Source: Herbiconiux sp.
GTDB lineage: Bacteria; Actinomycetota; Actinomycetes; Actinomycetales; Microbacteriaceae
Length of the DNA: 64,000 bases
Reading direction: 5' to 3'
NCBI RefSeq assembly: GCF_004297105.1
Contig: NZ_SCVE01000016.1
Coordinates: forward strand, 83,296 to 147,295
Made by a program: the position numbers and the translations under genes. Positions 1 through 9,428 of this stretch are shown here, in pieces. The first letter of the stretch is position 1, and each line of letters opens with the position of its first letter. The notes under the pieces are model-generated. The model saw nothing but the letters and a program-made list of their open reading frames with translations. It ran no database searches and was not told the origin of the DNA.

Positions 1-567
1 TGCGGGGAATCCGGATACGGTCGAGGGGATCGTGACCGACCCGACCTTGCCGGCCGACGGCATGCCGGCGGGAGCGGTCCAGGTGGCGATCGAGGCGCTG
101 GGGTCTGCGGGGTGGATGTACGGCGTGATGTCGTCGGCGTACACGCTGATGCCGAAGGCGGCGCGCACCGTGGGGTACTGGCCGAAATCGATGTTGATCG
201 ACATGGCGGTGGTGCCGGCGAAGAGGATGACGGCGAGGATCGACCCGATCACGCGCCGCCAGCTGGCGTGCCAGAGCGAGGCGACGGCCACGGCCATGCC
301 CGCGAATCCCGCCGCGATCCAGGTGCGGGACACGACCGTGAGCACGGCGCCGAAGAGATTGAGGGTGTCGGAGAGCAGCCAGGTGAGGAAGAGGCCGATC
401 AGCGTGCCGGCCACGGCGGCGATGACGACCGTGAGGAGCCAGCTGCGGCGACGCCATCGGATGCTCGGACGCACCACGACGAGCAGTAGTGCGACGAGGG
501 CTGCGACCGCGTAGACCGTGATCACGAACCATCCGGAGAGCAGCCCGATGTCGAGGATCACATTCAC
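1..567 (-). CDS. Membrane-anchored esterase/alpha-beta hydrolase-fold protein, N-terminal part (cut by window edge)
   Basis: The first 189 codons are present; the C-terminus lies beyond the window. I start it at GTG 567 because AGGA lies 9 bases upstream. Four hydrophobic segments are visible (about residues 6-32, 38-62, 64-95 and 97-115), followed by NIDFGQYPTVRAAFG and the beginning of an extracytoplasmic domain. This layout, several membrane spans followed by GQYPTV, resembles the esterase-family (alpha/beta hydrolase-fold) proteins common in Microbacteriaceae, in which an extracellular hydrolase domain follows. The catalytic part is not visible, so the function is inferred from resemblance only. 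It is divergent from dinB. Confidence 0.55.
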   Translation of the reverse strand, partial: MNVILDIGLLSGWFVITVYAVAALVALLLVVVRPSIRWRRRSWLLTVVIAAVAGTLIGLFLTWLLSDTLNLFGAVLTVVSRTWIAAGFAGMAVAVASLWHASWRRVIGSILAVILFAGTTAMSINIDFGQYPTVRAAFGISVYADDITPYIHPADPSASIATWTAPAGMPSAGKVGSVTIPSTVSGFPA

Positions 568-692
568 GAGCGGCAGTCCTGTCGGCAGAGGGGCCCCGAG
601 GTGAGTCGGGCGTCGTCCAGTATTTTCCCCCAGACTGGGCGATCTCTGGGAGAAGCTCGAGAACGGGTGACCTGCGTGTCGCTCGTCGCGCT

Positions 693-698
693 TAGGCT
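693..698 (+). promoter_or_regulatory. -10 box TAGGCT of dinB (leaderless)
   Basis: TAGGCT ends 6 bases before the ATG at 705, placing the expected transcription start at the start codon. No ribosome binding site is visible. Confidence 0.5.
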
Positions 699-704
699 CG
701 AGGC

Positions 705-1955
705 ATGGGTGCGGGATCGGACGGGTCGCAGCGGGAGCCGAGTCCGTCGATCCTGCATGTCGACATGGATGCCTTCTTCGCGTCGGTCGAGCTGCTCTCC
801 CGCCCCGAGTTGCGTGGGCGCCCCGTGATCGTGGGTGGGCGATCGGCGCGGGCCGTGGTCACGAGCGCCACCTACGAGGCACGGGCCTACGGTGTGCACT
901 CGGCGATGCCCGTGGGTGCCGCCCTGCGGCTGTGCCCGGGCGCCGTGGTGCTGGAGCCGCACATGGACCGGTACCGGGATGCCTCGCGCGCCGTGATGGC
1001 GTTGTTCCGCGAGGTGACTCCGCTCGTCGAACCGCTCAGCATCGACGAGGCGTTCCTCGATGTGTCGGGCGCCAGGCGCCTGCTCGGTGAGTCCGACGTG
1101 ATCGCCGAGCGCCTCCGGGCGCGGGTGCTCGCCGAGACAGGACTGCCGTGCTCGGTGGGGGTGGCGCCCACCAAGTTCATGGCGAAGCTCGCCTCCGGGC
1201 GCGCGAAACCCGATGGCATGCTCGTCGTGCGGCCGTCCGAGGTGCTGGGGTACCTTCATCCGCTTCCCGTGCGAGCGCTCTGGGGTGTGGGCGAGAGCAC
1301 GGCGTCGCGGCTCGAGCGTCTGGGCCTGCGCACGGTGGGCGACATCGCCTCGACCCCCCTCGATGCCCTCGTGCGTGCGGTGGGGGAGGCGAGCGGCGCG
1401 AAGCTGCACGAGCTCGCGAACGGCATCGACACGCGGGGCGTGGTGCCCACGAGCCAGGAGAAGAGCGTGGGCCACGAGCGCACCTTCGATGTCGACGAGC
1501 GCTCGCCGGATGTTCTGCGGCGCGAGCTGCTGCACCAGTCGAACCGTGTGGCGGCGCGGTTGCGGGCGGCCGACCTGATGGGGCGCACGGTGGCGCTGAA
1601 GCTGCGATTCTCCGACTTCACCACCATCTCGCGGTCGCGCACCCTCTCGGAGCCCACCGACCTCGGCCGCCGCATCTTCGACGAGGTGCTGGCCATTTAT
1701 GAGGCGGTAGGGGCGGTGGGCGAGCCGATCCGCCTGATCGGTGTGCGCGTCGAACAGCTCTCCGCGGCCGAGGGCGCCGTGCACCAGCCGGCGCTCTGGG
1801 CCGACGAGGAGTCGCCCTCGGAGGGCTGGCGCGACGCCGAACTCACGGTCGACCGCGTCGCCGCCCGCTTCGGAGCCGACATGTTGCGCCCGGCCTCCCT
1901 CATGAAGTCCCCCCGCTCAGGCGAGACGGCCGACCAGAACGGAACGCGCCGCTGA
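705..1955 (+). CDS. dinB: DNA polymerase IV (Y-family translesion polymerase)
   Basis: A 416-residue protein, normal for actinobacterial DinB. It copies past damaged template bases with low fidelity. The Y-family active site is intact: [12 protein letters not shown] gives the first metal-binding Asp (D20), and SIDEAFLDV gives D114/E115. A helix-hairpin-helix stretch ([24 protein letters not shown]) follows near residue 190, then the little-finger domain. A sliding-clamp peptide at the C-terminus is not obvious. The start ATG is 6 bases after TAGGCT, so the mRNA is probably leaderless. The last 39 bases overlap the 3' end of the convergent treZ gene. Confidence 0.95.
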   Translation: MGAGSDGSQREPSPSILHVDMDAFFASVELLSRPELRGRPVIVGGRSARAVVTSATYEARAYGVHSAMPVGAALRLCPGAVVLEPHMDRYRDASRAVMALFREVTPLVEPLSIDEAFLDVSGARRLLGESDVIAERLRARVLAETGLPCSVGVAPTKFMAKLASGRAKPDGMLVVRPSEVLGYLHPLPVRALWGVGESTASRLERLGLRTVGDIASTPLDALVRAVGEASGAKLHELANGIDTRGVVPTSQEKSVGHERTFDVDERSPDVLRRELLHQSNRVAARLRAADLMGRTVALKLRFSDFTTISRSRTLSEPTDLGRRIFDEVLAIYEAVGAVGEPIRLIGVRVEQLSAAEGAVHQPALWADEESPSEGWRDAELTVDRVAARFGADMLRPASLMKSPRSGETADQNGTRR

Positions 1956-3707
1956 GGTCGTGAGCTCGGCCGGCAGGGGGCGGCCGCGCAGGGCTGCGTG
2001 GGAGTCGAAGAGGGGCTCGCCGAGACGGGGCGCGACGGTGGCGACGTCGAGGGGGGCATCCGAGAGGTTCACCAGGATCACGAGGGCCGGGCGCTCCAGC
2101 ACGAGCCAGCGGGCATCTTCGTCGAAGCTCACGGCGATGTCGGACAGGCGAACGTCGTCACCGGCGGGCAGGGTTCGGCGGAGGGCGCCGAGCGTGCGGT
2201 AGACCTCGAGCATCGCGGCGTGCTCCGGATGCGCGGGATCGGTGAGCTCCGACCAGTCGAGCTTCGAGTTCTGGAACGTGGCCGGATCCTGCGGGTCGGG
2301 CACCACGGCCGGGTCCCACCCCATCTTCGCGAACTCGCCGATGCGACCCTTGGCCGTGGCTTCGCCGAGCTCGGGTTCCGGATGCGAGGTGAAGAACTGC
2401 CAAGGCGTCGATGCAGCCCACTCCTCACCCATGAAGAGCATCGGGGTGAAGGGGCCGAGCATCGTGAGCGTGGCGGCGATGGCGAGGGAGTCGTTGTCGA
2501 GCGTCGCCGTCAGACGGTCGCCGACGGCCCGGTTGCCGATCTGGTCGTGGTTGTGCGAGGCCACCACGAGCCTCCAGGGCGCGGTGGCCGCCCGGTCGAG
2601 CTCGACGCCATGGGTCTTCTCGCGGAAACTCGACCACGTTCCGTCATGGAAGAACCCTCGCGTGAGCACCTTCGCGAGGGCGCCGACGGAGTCGAAGTCC
2701 TCGTAGTAGCCGATGGTCTCGCCGGTGAGGTTCACGTGCACCGCGTGGTGGAAGTCGTCGCTCCACTGCCCGTCGAGCCCGTAGCCGTTCTGGTCGCGCG
2801 GCAGGAACATCACCGGGTCGTTCAGGTCGGACTCGGCGATGAGCATCCGTCGCACGCCGTCGGCCTCCGAGAGCGCGTCGACCGCGGCACCGAGTTCTGC
2901 CAGCAGGTGCACAGGGGAGTCGTCGACCAGCGCGTGAACGGCGTCGAGCCGCAAACCGTCGACGTGGTAGTCGCGCAGCCACATGAGGGCGTTGTCGATG
3001 ATGAAGCTCCGAACCTCGCCCGAACCCTCGTGCGAGAGGTTCACCGATGTGCCCCAGGTGTTGCTCGACGCATCGTTCAGGTAGGGCCCGTAGATCGGCA
3101 GGTAGTTGCCGCTCGGCCCGAGGTGGTTGTAGACCACGTCCTGGATGACGGCCAGCCCCGCGGCGTGACACGCGTCGACGAAGCGTCGATACGCATCCGG
3201 CCCCCCGTAGCCCTCCTGCACGGTGAACCATGCCACCCCGTCGTAGCCCCAGTTGTGCGTGCCGTTGAAGCCGTTCACCGGCAACAGCTCCACGTGGGTG
3301 ACGCCGATCGACTTCAGGTGATCGAGCCGGTCGAGCGCCGCGTCGAGCGTGCCCGCGGGGGTGAAGGTACCGATGTGCAGCTCGTAGATCTCGGCGCGGT
3401 CGAGCGGGAGGCCCGCCCAGCCGTCGTCGTTCCACGAGTACGACGAGGGGTCGTCGGTGCGTGAGAGACCGTGCACCCCCTGGGGCTGCCGCCGCGATCG
3501 GGGGTCGGGGTAGGGCCCTTCGCCGTCGATGACGTAGCCGTAGTCGATGCCGGGCGCCCAGGTCACGTCGGGCGACGGAAGCCACCAGGCGTCGTCGCCT
3601 CTGACCATCGGATGCGCGACCCGGTCGCCATCCGCCCCCGAATCGATCACGAGTTCGACCAGCTCGGCCCGCGGAGCCCAGACCCCGAACGTGTTCTCAT
3701 GGCTCAT
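1917..3707 (-). CDS. treZ: Malto-oligosyltrehalose trehalohydrolase
   Basis: A 596-residue glycoside hydrolase family 13 enzyme that releases trehalose from the maltooligosyl-trehalose made by TreY. The N-terminal domain ([15 protein letters not shown]) is the E-set/CBM48 type. The (beta/alpha)8 barrel shows [16 protein letters not shown], the nucleophile motif [11 protein letters not shown] (about residue 250), the acid/base region [10 protein letters not shown], and [10 protein letters not shown]. The frame is open upstream, but the start is placed at ATG 3707 ([12 protein letters not shown]) because homologues start there and because it overlaps the treY stop as TGATG, suggesting translational coupling. 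It is the last gene of treX-treY-treZ. Confidence 0.95.
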   Translation of the reverse strand: MSHENTFGVWAPRAELVELVIDSGADGDRVAHPMVRGDDAWWLPSPDVTWAPGIDYGYVIDGEGPYPDPRSRRQPQGVHGLSRTDDPSSYSWNDDGWAGLPLDRAEIYELHIGTFTPAGTLDAALDRLDHLKSIGVTHVELLPVNGFNGTHNWGYDGVAWFTVQEGYGGPDAYRRFVDACHAAGLAVIQDVVYNHLGPSGNYLPIYGPYLNDASSNTWGTSVNLSHEGSGEVRSFIIDNALMWLRDYHVDGLRLDAVHALVDDSPVHLLAELGAAVDALSEADGVRRMLIAESDLNDPVMFLPRDQNGYGLDGQWSDDFHHAVHVNLTGETIGYYEDFDSVGALAKVLTRGFFHDGTWSSFREKTHGVELDRAATAPWRLVVASHNHDQIGNRAVGDRLTATLDNDSLAIAATLTMLGPFTPMLFMGEEWAASTPWQFFTSHPEPELGEATAKGRIGEFAKMGWDPAVVPDPQDPATFQNSKLDWSELTDPAHPEHAAMLEVYRTLGALRRTLPAGDDVRLSDIAVSFDEDARWLVLERPALVILVNLSDAPLDVATVAPRLGEPLFDSHAALRGRPLPAELTTSAARSVLVGRLA

Positions 3708-6067
3708 CAGTCTTCGATCCTCTGCAGCAGGGCGACGGGGTAGGTGGCGAGCAGTTCGGCGAGACGGATGTCGCCCTCGCTCACGATGCGCCCGGTGAAC
3801 GTGTCGACGTACCCGGCCCGGGTGGCCGGCAGCTCGAGCGTGGTGTCGTCCCACCCTCCCCGCGCCGTCAGGCCGATCGGCAGTCGGGTGGCCACGGTGA
3901 TGGCACCGCCTCGATCGAAGGCGAGCACGTGTGCGGCACCCGAACCTCGGGCCTCTAGCGGCTTGTAGCCAGTGAAGAGCTCGGGCCGGTCGCGGCGCAG
4001 CCGCAGCGCGGTCGAGGCAACGAGCAGCTTGACGGCACCCGCGTCGTCGGCCTCGTCGGGCTGCCAGAGCGGCAGCTCGCCCGCATCCTGAACCGTCAGC
4101 AGCTCGGAGCGCAGGTCGTAGTCGACCGGACGGCGGTTGTCGGGGTCGACCAGCGAGTGGTCCCAGAGCTCGGTGCCCTGGTACACGTCGGGCACGCCCG
4201 TCGTGGTGAGCTGCACGAGCTTCTCGGAGAGGGAGGTGATGCGCCCCGCGCCCCGCACGGCCGCAACCTGGCTCTCGATGAGGCCCCGCGCGATCGGGTC
4301 GGTGAACACCGCGTCGATCGCGGCGCTCATGCGGGCTTCGAACTCCTCGTCGGGCGCGAGCCAGCTCGTCGCGTCGCCCGCCTCCCGGGCAGCCTTCAGA
4401 GCGTAATCCTGCGCCCTCTCACGGGTGAGCGGCCACGCACCCACGAGCGCCTGCCACAGGAGGTTCTCGAACGACCCGTCGAACAGCGGCAGCAGCGCGC
4501 GGATCTTCGCGATCGTTCCCGCCCACCCGTCGGCGATCTCGGCGAGGGCCGAGATGCGCGAACGGGTGTCCTCGGAGCGCTTCGTGTCGTGTGTCGACAG
4601 CGTGGTCATCGTGTCGGGCACGGTTCTGTGCCTGCGCCGCTGCAGCTCGTGGAAGTGCTCCACGCTCACGCTGAACTCGTCGGGCTCGGCGCCGACCTCG
4701 GTGAGGCTCGTGAGCCGGGTGAAGCGGTAGAACGCCGTGTCTTCAACCCCCTTCGCCATCACCATGCCCGAGGTCTGCTGGAACCGGATGGCGGGTGCCG
4801 ACCCCGTTCGGGCGAGCACCGTCGCCGTCTCCACCAGCACCGCGTCGAGGTCGGGTCGCTGCTCGCGGGCCCGCGCGAGCGCCTCGTCGAGGTGCTCCCG
4901 GCCGGCGGGCAGGTAGGAGCGGTAGACGGGGAAGCAGGTGAGCAGCTCGGCCACCGCATCCGTGATCACCGCGCTGTCGGTGGGAGTGGCGAGCCCTCCC
5001 GCCCGCTCGATGTCGCGGGTAAGCCGGCGTGCCTCGGCCTGGAGGATGCCGTCGGCGACACCCCGCTTGGTGTCGTGGATGAGAGCACGGTAGTCACCCG
5101 TGGTTGTGGCGCTCTCGAGCCGCAACGCGGCGGCGAGCCGATCGAGCGGCTGCTCACCGGCCGGGTCGACGAACACGCGGTCGAGTCCGGCAAGGGCGTC
5201 GTACCCGGTGGTGCCCGCGGTCTTCCAGTCGCGCTCGAGCGGCTCATCGCCCTCGAGGATCTTCTCGACGAGGATGTAGCCCCCGCTCGTGAGCTCGGAG
5301 AGCCGCTCGATGTAGCCGCCCGGATCGGCGAGCCCGTCGGGGTGGTCGACCCGCAGCCCGTCGACGAGTCCTTCCCGGAACCAGCGTGCGATCTCGGCGT
5401 GCGACTCGTCGAACACCCACGGCTCCTCCACCCGGATGGCCGCCAGCGTCGACACCGCGAAGAAGCGCCGGTAGTTGAGGTCGGTGCTCTCGCGCCGCCA
5501 GTTCATCAGCTCGTAGTGCTGCCGTGCGTGCACGGTCTGCGCGTCGGCGCCGTCGTCGGCGGTGCCGGGGGCGATCGGGTAGCGGTTGTCGTAGTAGGCG
5601 AGAACGGTGTCGCCCGCGTCATCCGTCTCCAGAGCGAGCGCCTCGATCGAGTCGTCGCCCAGCACGGGGATGCGGATGCGCCCGCCCCCGAACTCCCAGT
5701 CGACGTCGAAGGCGTCGGCGTACCGCGACTCGCGCCCGTTCTTCAGGAGATCCCACCACCACGGGTTCTGTGCCGGTGTCGCCACGCCCACGTGGTTCGG
5801 CACGATGTCGACGAGCACCCCGAGCCCCGCCTCGTGCGCGGCGTCGGAGAGCGCACGCAGCCCATCGGCGCCCCCTCGCGACTCGTCGACGCGGGAGTGG
5901 TCGGTGACGTCGTAGCCGTGTTGCGAGCCGGGCTCCGCCTGCAGGATCGGCGAGAGATACACCCAGTCGGCGCCGAGGCGCGCGAGGTAGGGGACGAGGC
6001 GTGCCGCATCCCACAGGGTGAAGTCGGCGGTGAGCTGGAGGCGATAGGTCGAGCGGGGGGTGCGCAT
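3707..6067 (-). CDS. treY: Maltooligosyl trehalose synthase
   Basis: A 786-residue GH13 enzyme that isomerises the reducing-end alpha-1,4 bond of maltodextrins to the alpha,alpha-1,1 bond of trehalose. It opens with RSTYRLQL, typical of TreY. It contains DIVPNHVG, the nucleophile region [31 protein letters not shown] (acid/base Glu), [22 protein letters not shown] and [11 protein letters not shown], all diagnostic of the family. GAAGGA lies upstream of ATG 6067. It sits 42 bases behind treX and overlaps treZ by one base, so the three genes are almost certainly one transcript. Confidence 0.96.
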   Translation of the reverse strand: MRTPRSTYRLQLTADFTLWDAARLVPYLARLGADWVYLSPILQAEPGSQHGYDVTDHSRVDESRGGADGLRALSDAAHEAGLGVLVDIVPNHVGVATPAQNPWWWDLLKNGRESRYADAFDVDWEFGGGRIRIPVLGDDSIEALALETDDAGDTVLAYYDNRYPIAPGTADDGADAQTVHARQHYELMNWRRESTDLNYRRFFAVSTLAAIRVEEPWVFDESHAEIARWFREGLVDGLRVDHPDGLADPGGYIERLSELTSGGYILVEKILEGDEPLERDWKTAGTTGYDALAGLDRVFVDPAGEQPLDRLAAALRLESATTTGDYRALIHDTKRGVADGILQAEARRLTRDIERAGGLATPTDSAVITDAVAELLTCFPVYRSYLPAGREHLDEALARAREQRPDLDAVLVETATVLARTGSAPAIRFQQTSGMVMAKGVEDTAFYRFTRLTSLTEVGAEPDEFSVSVEHFHELQRRRHRTVPDTMTTLSTHDTKRSEDTRSRISALAEIADGWAGTIAKIRALLPLFDGSFENLLWQALVGAWPLTRERAQDYALKAAREAGDATSWLAPDEEFEARMSAAIDAVFTDPIARGLIESQVAAVRGAGRITSLSEKLVQLTTTGVPDVYQGTELWDHSLVDPDNRRPVDYDLRSELLTVQDAGELPLWQPDEADDAGAVKLLVASTALRLRRDRPELFTGYKPLEARGSGAAHVLAFDRGGAITVATRLPIGLTARGGWDDTTLELPATRAGYVDTFTGRIVSEGDIRLAELLATYPVALLQRIED

Positions 6068-6109
6068 CCGGGGATCCTTCGTGCCTGAGATGACTGCGGG
6101 GCGTCGTGC

Positions 6110-8305
6110 CTAGCCCACGGGTGGTGGGATGATCTGGGCCGACGAGTCCGCCTGGGCGGTGAGTGACGCTGCGACCGAGTGGTCGGGTTCCACCTCGAGT
6201 TCGCGGTGGAGTCGCAGCACCACCATCGAGCGTGCCTCGACCGAGAGAATTGCGCCAGCGGTGAAGACCTGTGAATCCGCCGCCTCTCCCGCGGTGTCGA
6301 TCACGACATCCCACGACTCGGCGTACTCCGCCGACGGCAGGGTGAACCTCTGCTCCTCGTCGTGGGCGTTGAAGTAGAGGAGGAAGTGCACATCCGTGAG
6401 CGGATTGCCGCGAGGGTCGCGCGCACCGATGCCCTGCCCGTTCAAGAACACACCCACCGACCTCGAGAGGCTCGAGTCCCAGTCCTCGGGCTGCATCTCG
6501 CTCGCCTCGGTGTCGAGCCAGACGATGTCGGGGAGGGGCTCGCCCGCACCGCGCTTCACGGGCCGGCCGTCGAAGAACCGGCTGCGCCGGAACGTCGGAT
6601 GCTCCTTCCGCAGCCGGGTGACGGCCGCGGTGAACTCGATGAGCGGCTGGTCTTCGGCATCCCAGTGCACCCAGGTGAGGGGGCTGTCCTGGGCGTAGGT
6701 GTTGTTGTTGCCCTCCTGCGTGCGACCCAGCTCATCGCCGTGCAGCAGCATCGGAACGCCCTGCGAGAGCATCATCGTGGCGATGAAGTTGCGCTGCTGG
6801 CGGGCACGGAGAGTGAGGACCTTCGGGTCGTCGGTGGGGCCTTCGACGCCGCAGTTCCAGGAGCGGTTGTGCGATTCGCCGTCGTTGTTGTCTTCGCCGT
6901 TGGCGTCGTTGTGCTTCTCGTTGTACGACACGAGGTCGCGCAGGGTGAAGCCATCGTGGGCCGTGACGAAGTTGATGCTGGCCACCGGGCGGCGGCCCGA
7001 GTGCTCGTAGAGGTCGGCCGAGCCCGTGAAGCGGCTCGCGAACTCGCCGAGCGTCGACGGTTCGCCGCGCCAGAAGTCGCGCACGGTGTCGCGGTACTTG
7101 CCGTTCCACTCGGTCCATTGCGGGGGGAAGTTTCCCACCTGGTAGCCGCCGGGGCCGACATCCCACGGCTCGGCGATGAGCTTCACCTGCGACACCACCG
7201 GGTCTTGCTGCACGAGCTCGAAGAAGGTCGACAGCCGGTCGACGTCGTAGAACTCGCGCGCCAGGGCGCTGGCGAGGTCGAAGCGGAATCCGTCGACGTG
7301 CATCTCGGTGACCCAGTAGCGCAGGGAGTCCATGATGAGCTGGAGGGAGTGCGGATGGCGCACGTTCAGGGTGTTGCCCGTGCCCGTGTAGTCCATGTAG
7401 TAGCGCTGGTCGTCTTCGACGAGGCGGTAGTAGGCCGCATTGTCGATGCCGCGGAACGACAGTGTGGGGCCCAGATGGTTGCCTTCGGCCGTGTGGTTGT
7501 AGACCACATCCAGGATGACCTCGATGCCGGCGGCGTGCAGCGACTTCACCATGCCCTTGAACTCCTGCACCTGCTGTCCGAGGTCGCCCGTGGAGGAGTA
7601 GGTGTTCTGGGGAGCGAAGAAGCCGATGGTGTTGTAGCCCCAGTAATTGCTGAGTCCCTTGTCGATCAGCGTGCTGTCGTTCACGAACTGATGAACGGGC
7701 ATGAGCTCGATGGCGGTGACGCCGAGCTTCTGCAGGTGCTGGATCACGGCCGGATGCGCGACCCCCGCGTAGGTGCCCCGCTGCTCCTCGGGGATGTCGG
7801 GGTGCAGCTCGGTGAGGCCCTTCACATGGGCTTCGTAGATCACACTCTGGCTGTAGGGCACACGCAGCTTGCGGTCGCCCGACCAGTCGAAGAAGGGGTT
7901 GATCACGACGCCGTAGGTCATGTGGGCGGCGCTGTCGTCGGTGTTCTCCGAGTCGGGGTCGCCGAAGGTGTAGGAGAAGAGCGACTGATCCCAGTCGATC
8001 GTGCCGCTCGTGGCCTTCGCGTAGGGGTCGAGCAGCAGTTTGCTCGGGTTGGCGCGCTGACCCTTCGCCGGGTCGTAGGGGCCGTGAACGCGGTAGCCGT
8101 AGCGTTGCCCGGGCTGCACCTGGGGCAGGTAGGCGTGCCACACGAAGGCGTCGACCTCGATCAGTTCGACGCAGGTCTCGACTCCCTCGTCGTCGAACAG
8201 GCAGAGCTCGACCTTCTCCGCAGCCTCACTGAAGATCGCGAAATTCGTTCCGCTCCCGTCATAGGTCGCTCCGAGGGGGTAGGCCGATCCGGGCCACGAC
8301 TGCAT
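6110..8305 (-). CDS. treX: Glycogen debranching enzyme TreX/GlgX (isoamylase type)
   Basis: A 731-residue GH13 enzyme that hydrolyses alpha-1,6 branches in glycogen, supplying linear maltodextrin to TreY. It begins with the CBM48-like segment PLGATYDGSGTNFAIFSEAAEKVELCLFDD. Barrel motifs are DVVYNHTAEGNHLGPTLSFRG, the nucleophile motif DGFRFDLASALARE, the acid/base motif LIAEPWDVGPGGYQVGNFP, and NFVTAHDGFTLRDLVSYNEKHN. AGGAG precedes ATG 8305. As first gene of treXYZ it is best named treX, though glgX describes the same family. Divergent from the GerW-like gene. Confidence 0.95.
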   Translation of the reverse strand: MQSWPGSAYPLGATYDGSGTNFAIFSEAAEKVELCLFDDEGVETCVELIEVDAFVWHAYLPQVQPGQRYGYRVHGPYDPAKGQRANPSKLLLDPYAKATSGTIDWDQSLFSYTFGDPDSENTDDSAAHMTYGVVINPFFDWSGDRKLRVPYSQSVIYEAHVKGLTELHPDIPEEQRGTYAGVAHPAVIQHLQKLGVTAIELMPVHQFVNDSTLIDKGLSNYWGYNTIGFFAPQNTYSSTGDLGQQVQEFKGMVKSLHAAGIEVILDVVYNHTAEGNHLGPTLSFRGIDNAAYYRLVEDDQRYYMDYTGTGNTLNVRHPHSLQLIMDSLRYWVTEMHVDGFRFDLASALAREFYDVDRLSTFFELVQQDPVVSQVKLIAEPWDVGPGGYQVGNFPPQWTEWNGKYRDTVRDFWRGEPSTLGEFASRFTGSADLYEHSGRRPVASINFVTAHDGFTLRDLVSYNEKHNDANGEDNNDGESHNRSWNCGVEGPTDDPKVLTLRARQQRNFIATMMLSQGVPMLLHGDELGRTQEGNNNTYAQDSPLTWVHWDAEDQPLIEFTAAVTRLRKEHPTFRRSRFFDGRPVKRGAGEPLPDIVWLDTEASEMQPEDWDSSLSRSVGVFLNGQGIGARDPRGNPLTDVHFLLYFNAHDEEQRFTLPSAEYAESWDVVIDTAGEAADSQVFTAGAILSVEARSMVVLRLHRELEVEPDHSVAASLTAQADSSAQIIPPPVG

Positions 8306-8369
8306 CTGGTCTCCTGACGATGTGTGACGTTCACGCTACCCGGTTCTGGTTTCGGGGCCATGTCCGCGG

Positions 8370-8375
8370 TAGCGT
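8370..8375 (+). promoter_or_regulatory. -10 box TAGCGT of the GerW-like gene (leaderless)
   Basis: TAGCGT ends 6 bases before ATG 8382; no Shine-Dalgarno sequence lies between. Confidence 0.45.
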
Positions 8376-8381
8376 GGGCGC

Positions 8382-8747
8382 ATGGCCAACCTCGTGGAAA
8401 CCCTCACCGACGCAACTCGATCGATCGGAGTCGGTGCCGCGTACGGTGCGCCGGTGCAGGTCGATGGTGTGACCATCATCCCGGTCGCCCTCGTCTGGTC
8501 GGGCTTCGGCGGCGGCAACGGAACCGCATCGTCCCCCGGAGCCACCGACCACAAGATCGCCGCGGGCGATGCCGGTGGCGAGGGCTTCGGCGGCGGGGGC
8601 GTGTCGATCCCGATCGGCGCCTACGTGAAGACGGATGGCGCGGCCACCTTCGAGCCCAACATCATCGCGCTGCTCGCGGCCTCGGTGCCGGTCATCATCA
8701 CCACGGGCTGGGCCGTCTCCCGCTTCGTGCGCGCCCTCAAGAAGTAG
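8382..8747 (+). CDS. GerW/YtfJ-family glycine-rich protein
   Basis: A 121-residue protein matching the GerW (sporulation protein YtfJ) family: an N-terminal helix (ETLTDATRSIGVGAAYGAPVQVDGVTIIPVALVWSG is split here by the family strand motif), a glycine-rich centre (FGGGNG, EGFGGGGVSIPIGAYVKTDG), then a hydrophobic C-terminal segment (IIALLAASVPVIITTGWAV) ending in a basic tail, which may anchor it in the membrane. GerW is named for germination in Bacillus, but relatives occur in non-sporulating actinobacteria, where the role is unknown. The stop codon is 20 bases before the first palindrome of the repeat array. Confidence 0.75.
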   Translation: MANLVETLTDATRSIGVGAAYGAPVQVDGVTIIPVALVWSGFGGGNGTASSPGATDHKIAAGDAGGEGFGGGGVSIPIGAYVKTDGAATFEPNIIALLAASVPVIITTGWAVSRFVRALKK

Positions 8748-8767
8748 CCCGCCCCACCCCCCCCGAC

Positions 8768-9394
8768 TTGCCACAACTTGTGGCAAGCGTGGGCCGCGCG
8801 CAACACTTTGCGGCAACTCGATGCGCGGGCGTGACCGCCCTGGATCCGCTTGCCACAAGTTGTGGCAAGTCGCGCGTGCGGGCAACACTTTGTGGCGCGT
8901 GGGTGCGGGGGCGCGTGCCGCCCCGAACTTGGTTGCCACATGTTGTGGCAAGTCGCGCGTGCGGGCAACACTTTGTGGCAAGCGGGTGCGGGGGCGCGTG
9001 CCGCCCCGAACTTGGTTGCCACATGTTGTGGCAAGTGGCGCGTGCGGGCAACACTTTGTGGCACGTGGGTGCGGGGGCGCGTGCCACCCCGAACTTGGTT
9101 GCCACATGTTGTGGCAAGTGGCGCGCGCGGGCAACACTTTGTGGCAAGCGGGTGCGGGGGCGTGCCGCCCCGAACTTGGTTGCCACATGTTGTGGCAAGT
9201 GGCGTGCGCGGGCAACACGTTGTGGCACGTGGGTGCGGCGGAGGGTGCCGCCCCGAAGGTGGTTGCCACAACTTGTGGCAAGCGGCGCGCGCGGGCAACA
9301 CTTTGTGGCAAGCGGGTGCGGTGGGGCGTGTCGCCCTGAAGGTGGTTGCCACAAGTTGTGGCACGCGGTCGGCAGGCGCAACAGTTCGTGGCAA
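8768..9394. repeat. Palindromic repeat array 1: eight units of about 83 bp
   Basis: Eight copies of a 19-bp palindrome with 8-bp arms TTGCCACA and TGTGGCAA and a variable 3-nt centre (ACT, AGT, TGT) start at 8768, 8850, 8933, 9016, 9099, 9180, 9263 and 9346. Spacings are 82, 83, 83, 83, 81, 83 and 83 bases. Between palindromes lies a GC-rich filler with an imperfect half-site CAACACTTTGTGGCAA about 34 bases on. The last palindrome has lost its final A. Sequence after the first half-site (ATGCGCGGGCGTGA) recurs after the last one (ATGCGCGGGTGA), so the array probably grew by unit duplication. It begins just after a stop codon and ends 35 bases from the DUF559 gene. Confidence 0.95.
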
Positions 9395-9428
9395 ATCGAT
9401 GCGCGGGTGAGCTCGCCTGGGGCAGCGG

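Noticed and set aside
8768..9394. CRISPR array
   Set aside because: Repeats are palindromes within an 83-bp unit whose filler is itself repeated, not unique spacers, and no cas genes are near.
8621..9410. Several long open frames through array 1 (repeating Cys/His/Trp-rich proteins)
   Set aside because: They are translations of the 83-bp repeat on both strands; indels of 1-2 bases between units are tolerated, which coding sequence would not allow.
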